From positions 1 through 17,351 of the forward strand of contig JANRIF010000042.1 in NCBI GenBank assembly GCA_033765245.1: a stretch of DNA of 17,351 nucleotides, read 5' to 3'. This DNA comes from GCA-002840015 sp033765245. GTDB taxonomy: Bacteria; Pseudomonadota; Gammaproteobacteria; Xanthomonadales; Xanthomonadaceae. Both the position numbers and the translations under genes were made by a program. Every line of letters begins with the position of its first letter. The stretch's first letter is position 1. Positions 1-7,300 of the stretch are shown piece by piece. Below the pieces are notes generated by a model. The model was given only the letters and a program-made list of their open reading frames with translations. It did not search any database and had not been told where the DNA came from.

Positions 1-1701
1 TTCAAGACCGCCAAGCTGGAAGCCGCCGCTGAGGAATTCGGCATGGTGGTTGCGGTGCCCGACGCGATGAACAAGGCCGGCTTCGGCTGCTGGTCGTACT
101 TTCAGGGCGCGCAGACACGCACCACCGGCGATTACCGGAACCTGATCGATCTGGCCAACACGCTGTCCGCCAACACCAGTCGTGGCATCGATGCGGCGCA
201 GGTCTACGTTGCCGGCCTGTCGTCCGGCGCGGCGTTCGCCAACACCGCCGCCTGCCTGGCTCCGGACGTGTTCGCAGGCGTCGGCGTGAGCGCCGGGCCG
301 AGCATCCTCACCAGTTCCAACGGCGCCATCGGGCCGTGCGAAACCGCCGACGTGGAAAGCCGTTGCCGCGGCCTTGCAGGTGGCTTTGTCAGTCACTTCG
401 AGACCCAGATCGCGTCCATCGCCCAGGGCGATGCCGACACCACCGTGAACCTTTGTTACAACACCCAGAATGCCGAGGGCATGGCCGCGCTCTACGGTGC
501 AAGCCCGCTGCCCGGGAGCTTTGCGATCGCCGAGGGCACAGGACACACGGCGGAGGAGTTTCGCTGGCAGGACGGTCGCGTTTCGATGCTATGGCTCAAC
601 GGCTTGGCGCATGCCTGGTCGGGTGGCGCAGGCGCTTCCGGCAGTTTCATCGGCAGCCAGAGCATCAACTACGCGCGCTATCTCGGCCAGTTCTTCGCGC
701 AGAACAACCGGCGCGTGGAGCGCAACGCGCCACCCACCTTGTCCCAGGTCGCAGCGCTGGCGTCCGGCGCATCGATTCAGGTCAGCGGCGTGGCGCACGA
801 TGACGACGGCACAGTGAACGCGGTGGAGGTGCTGGTCAATGGCGTTACCGGCACGGGCGCGGCAGCGTTCAGCGCCAGCGTCGATGGCAGCGGCGTCTTC
901 CAGGCGTCCAGCGCGCCGCTGGCCGACGACCTGTACACGGTGGCGATCAGCGCCATCGACGACGACGGCGCCGAAAGCGCGCCGAGTGTCCTGACCGTCC
1001 GGGTCGGCCCGGAACCGCCGCCCGCGCCGCCCGTGCTCGACGGCATCGCCGTCAGTCTGGATGGACAGTGCGCCACCGTCAGCGGTCAGGTGGTCGATGC
1101 CAACCAGAACCTCGTCGGCATCAGCGTGACCTTCGCCACCACGGGCGTCGCCGCGCAGGTGGATGGCACGCATTACAGCGCGCAAGCCTGCGATCTTCCG
1201 GGCGGTGCCAACAGCGCCATCGTCGATGCCGTGGACGCATCGGGCCTGAGCGCCAGCGACCGCATCGACTTCGTCATCGATGCCGGCCAGACGGCTACCT
1301 TGCAGCAGCACATCGACGCCGGCCGGCTCGACTTCACCAACTATGCCAACTGCTATCTCGAATATGGCGCCGCAACCGTGTTCAAGCTCGACGAACATCC
1401 GGCCAGCGGCGGCCAATGCCAGTGGCGCGACGCCGATGGCAGTTGTGCGGGCCCGCTGGTGGCGTGCAGTGCCGGTGGTGGTTCCACGACACCACCGCCG
1501 CCAGCCAGCGATTGCACCGCGATCTCCACGCTGAACTACTACCACAAGCTCGCCGGACGCGCGTTCAGCGCCGGCAACCTGTTCGCGCCTGACTACTTCG
1601 CCAACGGCAGCAACGAGTCCATGCCGGGCTCAACCTACGGCACCACGTCGCTGTACAGCAACGATGGCGGCAACGTCTGGCACGTCGGCGGCTGTCCCTG
1701 A
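1..1701 (+). CDS. PHB depolymerase-family secreted esterase, 5' end cut by window
   Basis: The frame is open from base 1, so the start and any signal peptide lie upstream. The visible 566 residues begin inside an alpha/beta-hydrolase domain of the extracellular poly(3-hydroxybutyrate) depolymerase/feruloyl esterase type. The nucleophile elbow is GLSSG, with the serine codon at 220-222; QGDADTTVN should supply the acid and the HAWSGG motif near base 610 the histidine. A bacterial Ig-like domain follows at about 720-1005 (DDDGTVNAVEVLVNG; AISAIDDDGAES), then a proline linker, a second beta-rich stretch, and two C-terminal cysteine-containing modules, each opening with an H-x-x-AGR motif (HIDAGRLDF and HKLAGRAFS) and separated by a TTPPPP linker. 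Such tails usually bind the polymer. Expected role: extracellular hydrolysis of a polyester or acyl ester. The true substrate cannot be read from the sequence. Family confidence is high. Confidence 0.88.
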   Translation, partial: FKTAKLEAAAEEFGMVVAVPDAMNKAGFGCWSYFQGAQTRTTGDYRNLIDLANTLSANTSRGIDAAQVYVAGLSSGAAFANTAACLAPDVFAGVGVSAGPSILTSSNGAIGPCETADVESRCRGLAGGFVSHFETQIASIAQGDADTTVNLCYNTQNAEGMAALYGASPLPGSFAIAEGTGHTAEEFRWQDGRVSMLWLNGLAHAWSGGAGASGSFIGSQSINYARYLGQFFAQNNRRVERNAPPTLSQVAALASGASIQVSGVAHDDDGTVNAVEVLVNGVTGTGAAAFSASVDGSGVFQASSAPLADDLYTVAISAIDDDGAESAPSVLTVRVGPEPPPAPPVLDGIAVSLDGQCATVSGQVVDANQNLVGISVTFATTGVAAQVDGTHYSAQACDLPGGANSAIVDAVDASGLSASDRIDFVIDAGQTATLQQHIDAGRLDFTNYANCYLEYGAATVFKLDEHPASGGQCQWRDADGSCAGPLVACSAGGGSTTPPPPASDCTAISTLNYYHKLAGRAFSAGNLFAPDYFANGSNESMPGSTYGTTSLYSNDGGNVWHVGGCP

Positions 1702-1708
1702 GCACGCT

Positions 1709-1749
1709 CCATCAGTGCGCGCCGGCTTGTTTCCGGCGCGCACCGATGG
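1709..1749. terminator. Bidirectional hairpin terminator between convergent genes
   Basis: A perfect 11-bp inverted repeat (1715-1725 with 1733-1743) encloses a 7-base loop. After one mismatch the stem continues for five more pairs (1709-1713 with 1745-1749). It fills the 51-base gap between the esterase stop (1701) and the DUF1501 stop (1753), so it can serve both strands. There is no clear T-tract on either side, so termination efficiency is uncertain. Confidence 0.7.
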
Positions 1750-1752
1750 CGT

Positions 1753-3276
1753 TCACACCGAAGTCGGTGCTGCGCTCATGAAGCCCAGATCGCGCAGGTC
1801 GAACTTCGCCAGGCTTGGGAAGATCGCGTCGATGGCGTTCTCGTCGGCGCCCATCCAGCGCGACAGGGTGGCGGCCATCTGATCGACACTGGTGGTGGGA
1901 ATGTACTGGCCGCGCGCGAAGCTCCAATCCTGCGCGGCATCGTCGTCGGCATCGAGCGCGAGCCGTGGATAACGGCCATGCACGGCGCCGCCGAGCACGC
2001 TGCCGCCGAGCACCAGTTGCTGTCCGCCCCAGGCGTGATCGGAACCGTTGCCGTTGCTGGACAGCGTGCGTGCGAACTCGCTCATGGTGAAGGCGGTCAC
2101 GTCGGCCTGCGCGCCCACTTCGCCCAGTGCGCTCCAGAACGCGCCCAGCGCCTGATTGAGTTCGCCGAGTAGCGCGCCGTGGCCGCTGCCCGCCACCGGC
2201 TGACCGGACACGAACATGCCATCGTGCAGGTCGAAGCCGCCCATGCGCACGAAGTACACCTGCCGGCGCGCCCTCAGCACCGTGCGTGAGACCTTGATCA
2301 TGCGCGCCACCATGCGCAATTGCTGGGCAACGGCGGTGGTGGGGAACAGGGTGTCGATGCGCCCGGCATCGGAGGCCAGGTCGCCGGCCAGTCGGTCGCC
2401 GACCGTCAATGCACGCGCAAATGTCGTGGCGTACTCGTCGGCGTAGGGATTGTCCTGGCCGGCAGCCAGCAGTCGCTCGAGTGCGGCGCGGCGCGCCTTG
2501 TCGGTGGTGTTGCCGCCGAGACCGTAGTGATCGGGCAGATCGACGCCGCTGCTGCCGAGTTGATACGGCAACACCTGATCGCCGACCAGGAAGCGTGAGG
2601 CGCCGGCCAGCGAGATGTTCGAGGAAAGGCCACTCGCCAAGGTTCCGAACGCACCGGTCTGCGCGAGGCGCCCGCCCCAGCCGAACCGCGCCAGCGGCGA
2701 ATGGACATCGCTCATGCCCAATTGCCAGAGCAGCTCCTGATCGTTGTGCGAGAACAACTGTGGTGGCCGCGGGGCGCCGTCCTGGTATTCGGACTTGCTG
2801 ATCGGGCGCGTGAGCGTGCCGACGTTGGCGACGAATGCGGCATGGCCGGCGTTGAACAGCGACGCCAGACCTGCGTGTGTCTGGCTGGCCTCGCCAGCGC
2901 TCACGGTGAAATCCGCACAGGCCGGATGCAGACCCATCGGTTCGGTCAGCCGCGCCGATGCCAGCGGCAGCAGAGCCTGGAAATCCAGCGCCAGACCGCT
3001 GCCGTTGCTGGCCGAGTACACACCGCCGCGCGCCTGACGATAGGCGTCGTAGTGACTGCCGGGCAGTTCGCTGTCGCGCGGCACCAGCCAGTTGAAGCTG
3101 TCGTTGCCGCCGCCGAGATACACGCACACCAGCGCCCGGTAGCCATCGCCGGTGGCGGCCATGGCATTGGCGATCAGCCCCAGTTGCGGAAGCAGCGATG
3201 CCACGCCGCCGACGGCCAGACCGGCGCCCATGCCGCCGAGCAGACGACGACGCTTGCGATCGAAATGCGAATTCAT
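1753..3276 (-). CDS. DUF1501 family exported protein
   Basis: This 507-residue protein belongs to the DUF1501 family, which has an alkaline-phosphatase/sulfatase-like fold and no settled function. The N-terminus has a basic RKRRRLLGG stretch and a hydrophobic segment to about residue 40 (ANAMA), consistent with export and possibly the Tat route. Family signatures are GGGNDSFNWLVP at about 55-66, a FDLHDGMF motif in the middle, and SEFARTLSSNGNGSDHAWGG ending near residue 416 (D413, H414), the likely metal-binding stretch. The start is supported by AGGAG, which overlaps the stop codon of the upstream DUF1800 gene nine bases away, so the two are almost certainly co-transcribed and translationally coupled. 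The pair is widespread in proteobacteria and planctomycetes. The biochemical role is unknown. Confidence 0.9.
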   Translation of the reverse strand: MNSHFDRKRRRLLGGMGAGLAVGGVASLLPQLGLIANAMAATGDGYRALVCVYLGGGNDSFNWLVPRDSELPGSHYDAYRQARGGVYSASNGSGLALDFQALLPLASARLTEPMGLHPACADFTVSAGEASQTHAGLASLFNAGHAAFVANVGTLTRPISKSEYQDGAPRPPQLFSHNDQELLWQLGMSDVHSPLARFGWGGRLAQTGAFGTLASGLSSNISLAGASRFLVGDQVLPYQLGSSGVDLPDHYGLGGNTTDKARRAALERLLAAGQDNPYADEYATTFARALTVGDRLAGDLASDAGRIDTLFPTTAVAQQLRMVARMIKVSRTVLRARRQVYFVRMGGFDLHDGMFVSGQPVAGSGHGALLGELNQALGAFWSALGEVGAQADVTAFTMSEFARTLSSNGNGSDHAWGGQQLVLGGSVLGGAVHGRYPRLALDADDDAAQDWSFARGQYIPTTSVDQMAATLSRWMGADENAIDAIFPSLAKFDLRDLGFMSAAPTSV

Positions 3277-3285
3277 GACGGACTC

Positions 3286-5184
3286 CTAGCGCTGCACCGC
3301 GAACTCGGGCGAGATCGCGATCAGATGAATGAGGTCGAGTGCCTTGCGGCGGTGGTCGGCGCGGCTCATGTCCTGTGCCAGCCAATCGAGCAGGATGGCG
3401 CGCATGTCGGCCGACATGGTTCCGTACAGCAGGCGCTGATTCAGTGCCTCCACCAACTCGGCATCGCCGGCAGGCAGCGCATCGATCGCTTCGGGCGGCA
3501 GATAGGCTTGCCGAGCCGGCGCCACGAACGCAGTGTTGCCGCGCCGATCGCTGACGTAGCCGACGTGGACGCGGAGCCATAGGTCGTCGGCCGCCGACAC
3601 CACACTCGATTCGTGGACGATCTGCAATTCGGGCGCGAACAGCCCGGCTTCCTGCAATGCACCGGGCGGCTGGTAGTCGGGTTCGTAGAAATTGAACACC
3701 GTGGCGGCGCCGAGTGGACGCTGCGCGTAGGCCGTCTCGGGCGTATTCAAGCCGATCTCGCCACTGCTCCCGGGCCGTGCGTCGAAAGCGCGCCAGATCG
3801 CCAACAAGCGCAGCAACGGCTCGCGCAATTTGCCGTCGCCCGGCGCTGCTGCCGGGGCGAGCGCCTCGGGGTCCAGCAGCAGCGCACGCACCACCGCGCC
3901 GAGATTGCCGCGCTGGCCGTCGCCATCGTTCGCGAACACCGCAGCGACACGCTGTATGTAGGCAGGCGATGGGTTGCTGGTGACCAGGCGCTGGATCAGT
4001 TGCCGCGACACGAACGGCGCGACGTTGGGATGCGCCACCAGGGCATCCAGCACGGTCGCGATCTGGTCCTCGCAATAGGCGATGCAGGCGTGCCGATCCT
4101 TTGCCGGCGTGCCGGCATGGCACGCCACCGGGCTGGCCGGAATTTCGGTGCCGGCCAGCACCGTCTTGCGATCGTCCGGCGCGGGCAGCACCGCATAACC
4201 ATTGGCGCGGGTGGCGCTACGGCCGGTGTCGGCGAAACGCGGGTAACACACCATTGGCGCGTAGCTATCCGGATGCGCCAGCCCGGTGGCCTTGCCGTCC
4301 GCCTGCCAGCGCGGCAGCGCAGCGGCGAACAGGCGCTCGGAGAAGTTGCAGGCATCGCCGCTGCAACCGCAGTTGCGCGCGATCGTCAGTCCGCCGACCT
4401 CGGCGGTACCGGAACAGCTCAGGCTCAGTCCGGTGAGCGCGCGTGCAGTCTGGGTGACCACCGCTTGATCGTAGGTGGCGATGGTGGTGCCATCGCCATC
4501 GCGCAGCGGGCTGAAGTCATCGCCGCGTTCGACCAGGCCGATCGAGAACAACTGCATCACCTCGCGCGCGTAGTTCTCGTCAGGTGCGATGGCGCCGGGG
4601 GCGAGCGCGCCGCCGACCATCGTCCAATCGGTCTTGCGATTGCGCAGATGGCTCAGGAACAAGCCCATCGCCGGGCTGTGGGTCACCTCGGAAAGCAATG
4701 CCCGGTAGCTGCCGAAGGCATTGCGCAGCAGCACGTCGTTGTATTCCGCAACCGCCTGCACGTGCGGCGCCAGCACGCCGACGTCGCTCACCACCAGTAT
4801 CTGCGACAGCGCGTAGGCCACCTTCTGGCGCAAGGCATCCGGCGCTTCGAGCTGGGTGCGGAACCACTGATCGACGCGAAAGCCGCGATAGAACTGTGGC
4901 CCTCGCGGGTCGATCTGCACGTGTGCGGCGATGGCCGCCTCCACACTCGGCCGCTGCAAGCTGGGGGGAGTTGCCATCTGCGCATCCAGCCAGGCGCGAT
5001 AGCCGACGCGACGCAGTTCGGCGACGTCCGCCGGGCTCGCGCCGAACGTGGCACGTTGCAGAAAGCGCACCGCCTCGGCGTCGCTTTGCGGCGCCGCAGA
5101 TGAATCGGACAGGGCCGCCGCCTCCTCGCCGGCCCATGCCAGCGGCATCAGCGCCATCAACACAATGAGAACGAGCGTGTGCAT
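3286..5184 (-). CDS. DUF1800 family exported protein
   Basis: This 632-residue protein has a signal peptide (MHTLVLIVLMALMPLAWA, cleavage likely after AWA) and DUF1800 signatures: FLQRATFGASPADVAEL near the N-terminus, ENYAREVMQLFSIGL at about 203-217, and a C-terminal YGTMSADMRAILLDWL. GGAGG stands five bases before the ATG. Between about residues 257 and 371 it carries eight cysteines, including NCGCSGDACNF, CHAG and HACIAYC; this looks like a disulfide-bonded insertion and fits a location outside the cytoplasm. No CxxCH heme motif is present. It is the first gene of an operon with the DUF1501 gene, and such pairs are thought to act together. No reaction can be assigned. Start and family are well supported. 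Confidence 0.9.
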   Translation of the reverse strand: MHTLVLIVLMALMPLAWAGEEAAALSDSSAAPQSDAEAVRFLQRATFGASPADVAELRRVGYRAWLDAQMATPPSLQRPSVEAAIAAHVQIDPRGPQFYRGFRVDQWFRTQLEAPDALRQKVAYALSQILVVSDVGVLAPHVQAVAEYNDVLLRNAFGSYRALLSEVTHSPAMGLFLSHLRNRKTDWTMVGGALAPGAIAPDENYAREVMQLFSIGLVERGDDFSPLRDGDGTTIATYDQAVVTQTARALTGLSLSCSGTAEVGGLTIARNCGCSGDACNFSERLFAAALPRWQADGKATGLAHPDSYAPMVCYPRFADTGRSATRANGYAVLPAPDDRKTVLAGTEIPASPVACHAGTPAKDRHACIAYCEDQIATVLDALVAHPNVAPFVSRQLIQRLVTSNPSPAYIQRVAAVFANDGDGQRGNLGAVVRALLLDPEALAPAAAPGDGKLREPLLRLLAIWRAFDARPGSSGEIGLNTPETAYAQRPLGAATVFNFYEPDYQPPGALQEAGLFAPELQIVHESSVVSAADDLWLRVHVGYVSDRRGNTAFVAPARQAYLPPEAIDALPAGDAELVEALNQRLLYGTMSADMRAILLDWLAQDMSRADHRRKALDLIHLIAISPEFAVQR

Positions 5185-5464
5185 GCGAGCCTCCGTTTCG
5201 ACCAGGTCGGAGACTTCAACGGCGATGATGGCGAACGGTTGACAGGCCAGGCAGGGCGGATTGAGAACGGCGTCCCAGTTACTAAGTTGCTACGAGGCCA
5301 GACACTAGGCGAGGTATAGCTTCGCGTCGCGCCGTGCGCTGTGGATAGATCCGACACCAATTGATTGTCCGCGTGCCCTATTATCCAAAACTGGTGTATG
5401 TTTGGATTGCCTGCCTGTGTGGTAGGCGGATGTCTCTAAATCTATCTAGTGAAGGAGATGGGCT
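5185..5464. promoter_or_regulatory. Divergent intergenic region, relatively AT-rich
   Basis: These 280 bases separate the DUF1800 start from the small secreted protein gene and should hold promoters for both. The half nearest the small gene (about 5340-5460) is clearly more AT-rich than the surroundings. A TATTAT hexamer (5379-5384) is a possible -10 for the plus strand. The nearest -35-like TTGATT (5361-5366) is only 12 bases away, so the spacing is wrong and I do not call a full promoter. No convincing minus-strand promoter was found. No ORF here looks real. Confidence 0.4.
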
Positions 5465-5854
5465 ATGGTCAGCAAATCCAATCGCCGCAGTTTTACCCGT
5501 CTGACGCAGCGAATGACGGGTCTGGCAATGTTGCTTGTTGCTGCAATTACGTTTTTTTCCCCGACGGTGGTGCACGCATTGCCGAGCAATGAAGTCGACA
5601 CGGAGTACTACAGTGACAGCACCTACACCGACCTGGTGGGGGAGTCGATCCTGTCGTGCAACGGAACACGTTGGTCGTGGGGAGTCAAAACTGTTTACAA
5701 GATCGTCTACTCCTTTCCCTGTTTTAGCGGCGGCGGCGTCAGTTCCAGTAACAAAGCGGCGCCGTTTGTTGGGCCTGCCGAGTCCTTCCTTGCAGCGCAT
5801 GGTGACGGCGGGGGGGCTGTGACGGGCTGCGGTTCGACCACGCCCGGCGCATAG
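5465..5854 (+). CDS. Small secreted protein, DUF6289-like
   Basis: This 129-residue protein has an AAGGAG Shine-Dalgarno sequence eight bases before the ATG. The N-terminus is basic (SNRRSFTRLTQR), followed by a hydrophobic core (LAMLLVAAITFF) and a probable cleavage site after VVHA (residue 38). The mature part contains EVDTEYYSDSTYTDLVGE, then SCNGTRWSWG, a tyrosine-rich stretch and PCF. This YYSD...VGE...C-G layout resembles short secreted proteins annotated DUF6289 in Xanthomonadales; that assignment is from memory. The RRSF motif loosely resembles a Tat signal but lies far from the hydrophobic core. After a GGG/SSS spacer the C-terminal tail is glycine-rich. It is monocistronic between a divergent and a convergent neighbour, and its base composition is less GC-rich than the window average. 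Function is unknown. Confidence 0.72.
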   Translation: MVSKSNRRSFTRLTQRMTGLAMLLVAAITFFSPTVVHALPSNEVDTEYYSDSTYTDLVGESILSCNGTRWSWGVKTVYKIVYSFPCFSGGGVSSSNKAAPFVGPAESFLAAHGDGGGAVTGCGSTTPGA

Positions 5855-5874
5855 CGGTCCAGGCACTTCATGCA

Positions 5875-5893
5875 GGCACGGGTAGGCCGTGCC
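5875..5893. terminator. Short hairpin downstream of small secreted gene
   Basis: GGCACGG (5875-5881) pairs perfectly with CCGTGCC (5887-5893) across a 5-base loop, 21 bases after the stop of the small secreted gene. No T-tract follows, so a terminator role is inferred from position and stem strength only. Confidence 0.4.
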
Positions 5894-5905
5894 AGAGAGC
5901 AATCG

Positions 5906-5939
5906 GTGGGTGGTCGGCGTTGACGACGTCGCCACCCAC
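5906..5939. terminator. Second hairpin between convergent genes
   Basis: GTGGGTGG (5906-5913) is perfectly complementary to CCACCCAC (5932-5939), with an 18-base interior that can pair further (GGCG with CGCC). It sits 87 bases from the stop of the minus-strand amidohydrolase. With the hairpin at 5875-5893 it is the most structured part of this convergent gap. Termination of one or both transcripts is the simplest reading. Confidence 0.4.
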
Positions 5940-6025
5940 ATTCGGAATGATCTGAGTCGAAGAAAGTGTAAGCGAGTGGCGGACTCTAGCGATGTGCAAC
6001 GCCTGCTGTTTTGCACCCGATTCAG

Positions 6026-7300
6026 TTACGGATACGCCCTCGGCAACACCCCATCCTCGCGCAAATACCGATCCCGCACCTCGCTCTGCCGCGAGCGCAT
6101 CGGCATGGGTTTGCCGGCCATCCACACGTGCTCGGCGCTGCTGGTGAGTTCGAGCGGGTCGGCGGACCAGAGCACGAGGTCGGCGAGTTGGCCGACGGCG
6201 ATGCGGCCGAGGCGGTCGCCGATGCCGAGGGCGTCGGCGGGGACGGCGGTGAGGGCGGCGAGGCCGGCTTCCCAGGGCAGGCCGTTGGCGACGGCGTTGC
6301 CGGCGAGTTGGCGGATCTTGCGCGCGTTGTGGCTGGCGTCGCCGCGTTGACTGAAGCCGACGGCAACGCCGGCGGCGTGCAGGCGGGCGGCGTTTTCGAG
6401 GCTGGCGGCGAGGCTGTCGAAGTTGCTGGGCAGGTTTTCGAGGCTATCGATCAGCACCGGCACCTTGGCCTGCGCGAGTTCCTTGGCGACCACCCAGCCT
6501 TCGGCGGCGCCGAGGATCACGAGGTTCAGGTGCTCGCGGCGGGCGATGTCGAGCACGCGGCGAATGTCGGCGGCGCGGTCCACCTGCACCAGCACGCGGC
6601 CCTTGCCGATGTATCCGGTCAGCGCTTCGCGGCCGGCCGGGGTCAGCAGGGGGTTGGCGCCGCTGGCTGCGGCGGGAGCGCGGGCTTCGCGCAGGGCTTG
6701 ATCGAGCAGCATGTACTGGCCGGCGCGCGAGTTGCCGCTGAGCGGCGAAAGGCTGCCGCCGAGATTGACGAACAGTGCGCGCTGGCCGGCGTAGGGCGCC
6801 TCGAAGCTGCCGTCCAGGCGCACCAGGCCGCCTTGGCCGGCGATGATCGAGCCGCCCGGTTCGGTGCTGGCTGCCAGTTCGGTGAAGGTGATGCCTTCGA
6901 TGCGCGTGACGGGCAGCAGGCTCGAACGCGGGTTGTAGGCCAGGGTGACGTCGAACTCCGGGCGCATCTGCGCCAGTTGCGGCGGGACGGCGCCGAAGGC
7001 GAGTGCGCTGTCGTGGGTGCTGGGTTCGGCCGAGACTTCGTCGATGCCGATGCCGGTGACGCCGGCGAACAGGCCCGGGGTCAGCGGACGTCCCGCGGCA
7101 TCGACCACCGCGATGCCAGCCGGCGTGGCGAGCCCGCTGCCGATGGCGGCAATCTTGCCGGCGCGCACCAGCACGTCGGTGGCGCGCAGGGTGCCGGCGG
7201 CGCTGGCGGTGTGTACGGTGGCGTTGCGGATCAGCAGATCCTGCGCGGACGTGGCCACGCCGGTGGCGAGCAGGGCGAATGCGAGCGCGGCGCGAATCAT
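6026..7300 (-). CDS. Exported amidohydrolase-like protein lacking the metal ligands (probable pseudoenzyme)
   Basis: This 424-residue protein has a signal peptide (MIRAALAFALLATGVATSAQ) and then the imidazolonepropionase/dihydroorotase-like amidohydrolase layout: the beta-sandwich opening DLLIRNATVHT, the VDAAGRPLTPGL turn and the C-terminal GRIAVGQLADLVLWSADPL. The metal-site motifs are gone. TPGL is followed by FAGVTG (about 78-83) where HxH belongs, VQVD (238-241) replaces VHIH, LGAAEG replaces the histidine pair after the next strand, and GFSQRG replaces the HSD aspartate motif. The ORF is intact and full length, so this looks like a maintained non-catalytic paralogue rather than a decaying gene. 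An AGGAGGTG ribosome site lies inside the end of the upstream amidohydrolase and the ATG overlaps that gene's stop by four bases, so co-expression and perhaps a complex are likely. What it does is inference. Confidence 0.85.
   Translation of the reverse strand: MIRAALAFALLATGVATSAQDLLIRNATVHTASAAGTLRATDVLVRAGKIAAIGSGLATPAGIAVVDAAGRPLTPGLFAGVTGIGIDEVSAEPSTHDSALAFGAVPPQLAQMRPEFDVTLAYNPRSSLLPVTRIEGITFTELAASTEPGGSIIAGQGGLVRLDGSFEAPYAGQRALFVNLGGSLSPLSGNSRAGQYMLLDQALREARAPAAASGANPLLTPAGREALTGYIGKGRVLVQVDRAADIRRVLDIARREHLNLVILGAAEGWVVAKELAQAKVPVLIDSLENLPSNFDSLAASLENAARLHAAGVAVGFSQRGDASHNARKIRQLAGNAVANGLPWEAGLAALTAVPADALGIGDRLGRIAVGQLADLVLWSADPLELTSSAEHVWMAGKPMPMRSRQSEVRDRYLREDGVLPRAYP

Noticed and set aside
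1712..4123. 803-residue minus-strand open frame across the DUF1501 and DUF1800 genes
   Set aside because: It is Arg/Ala-rich out-of-frame sequence over two well-recognised genes and has no protein motifs.
4074..4416. Possible heme-binding or cytochrome motif in the DUF1800 cysteine cluster
   Set aside because: No CxxCH sequence is present; CIAYC is followed by Glu.
3613..5103. Long plus-strand open frame (496 residues) opposite DUF1800
   Set aside because: Typical antisense open frame in high-GC DNA; composition and motifs do not resemble a protein, and the minus-strand gene is clear.
5361..5384. TTGATT and TATTAT as a complete promoter for the small secreted gene
   Set aside because: Spacing is 12 bases, too short for a sigma-70 promoter.
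5381..6016. Minus-strand open frame of 211 residues over the small secreted gene
   Set aside because: No ribosome site or recognisable domain; the plus-strand gene has a strong Shine-Dalgarno and signal peptide.
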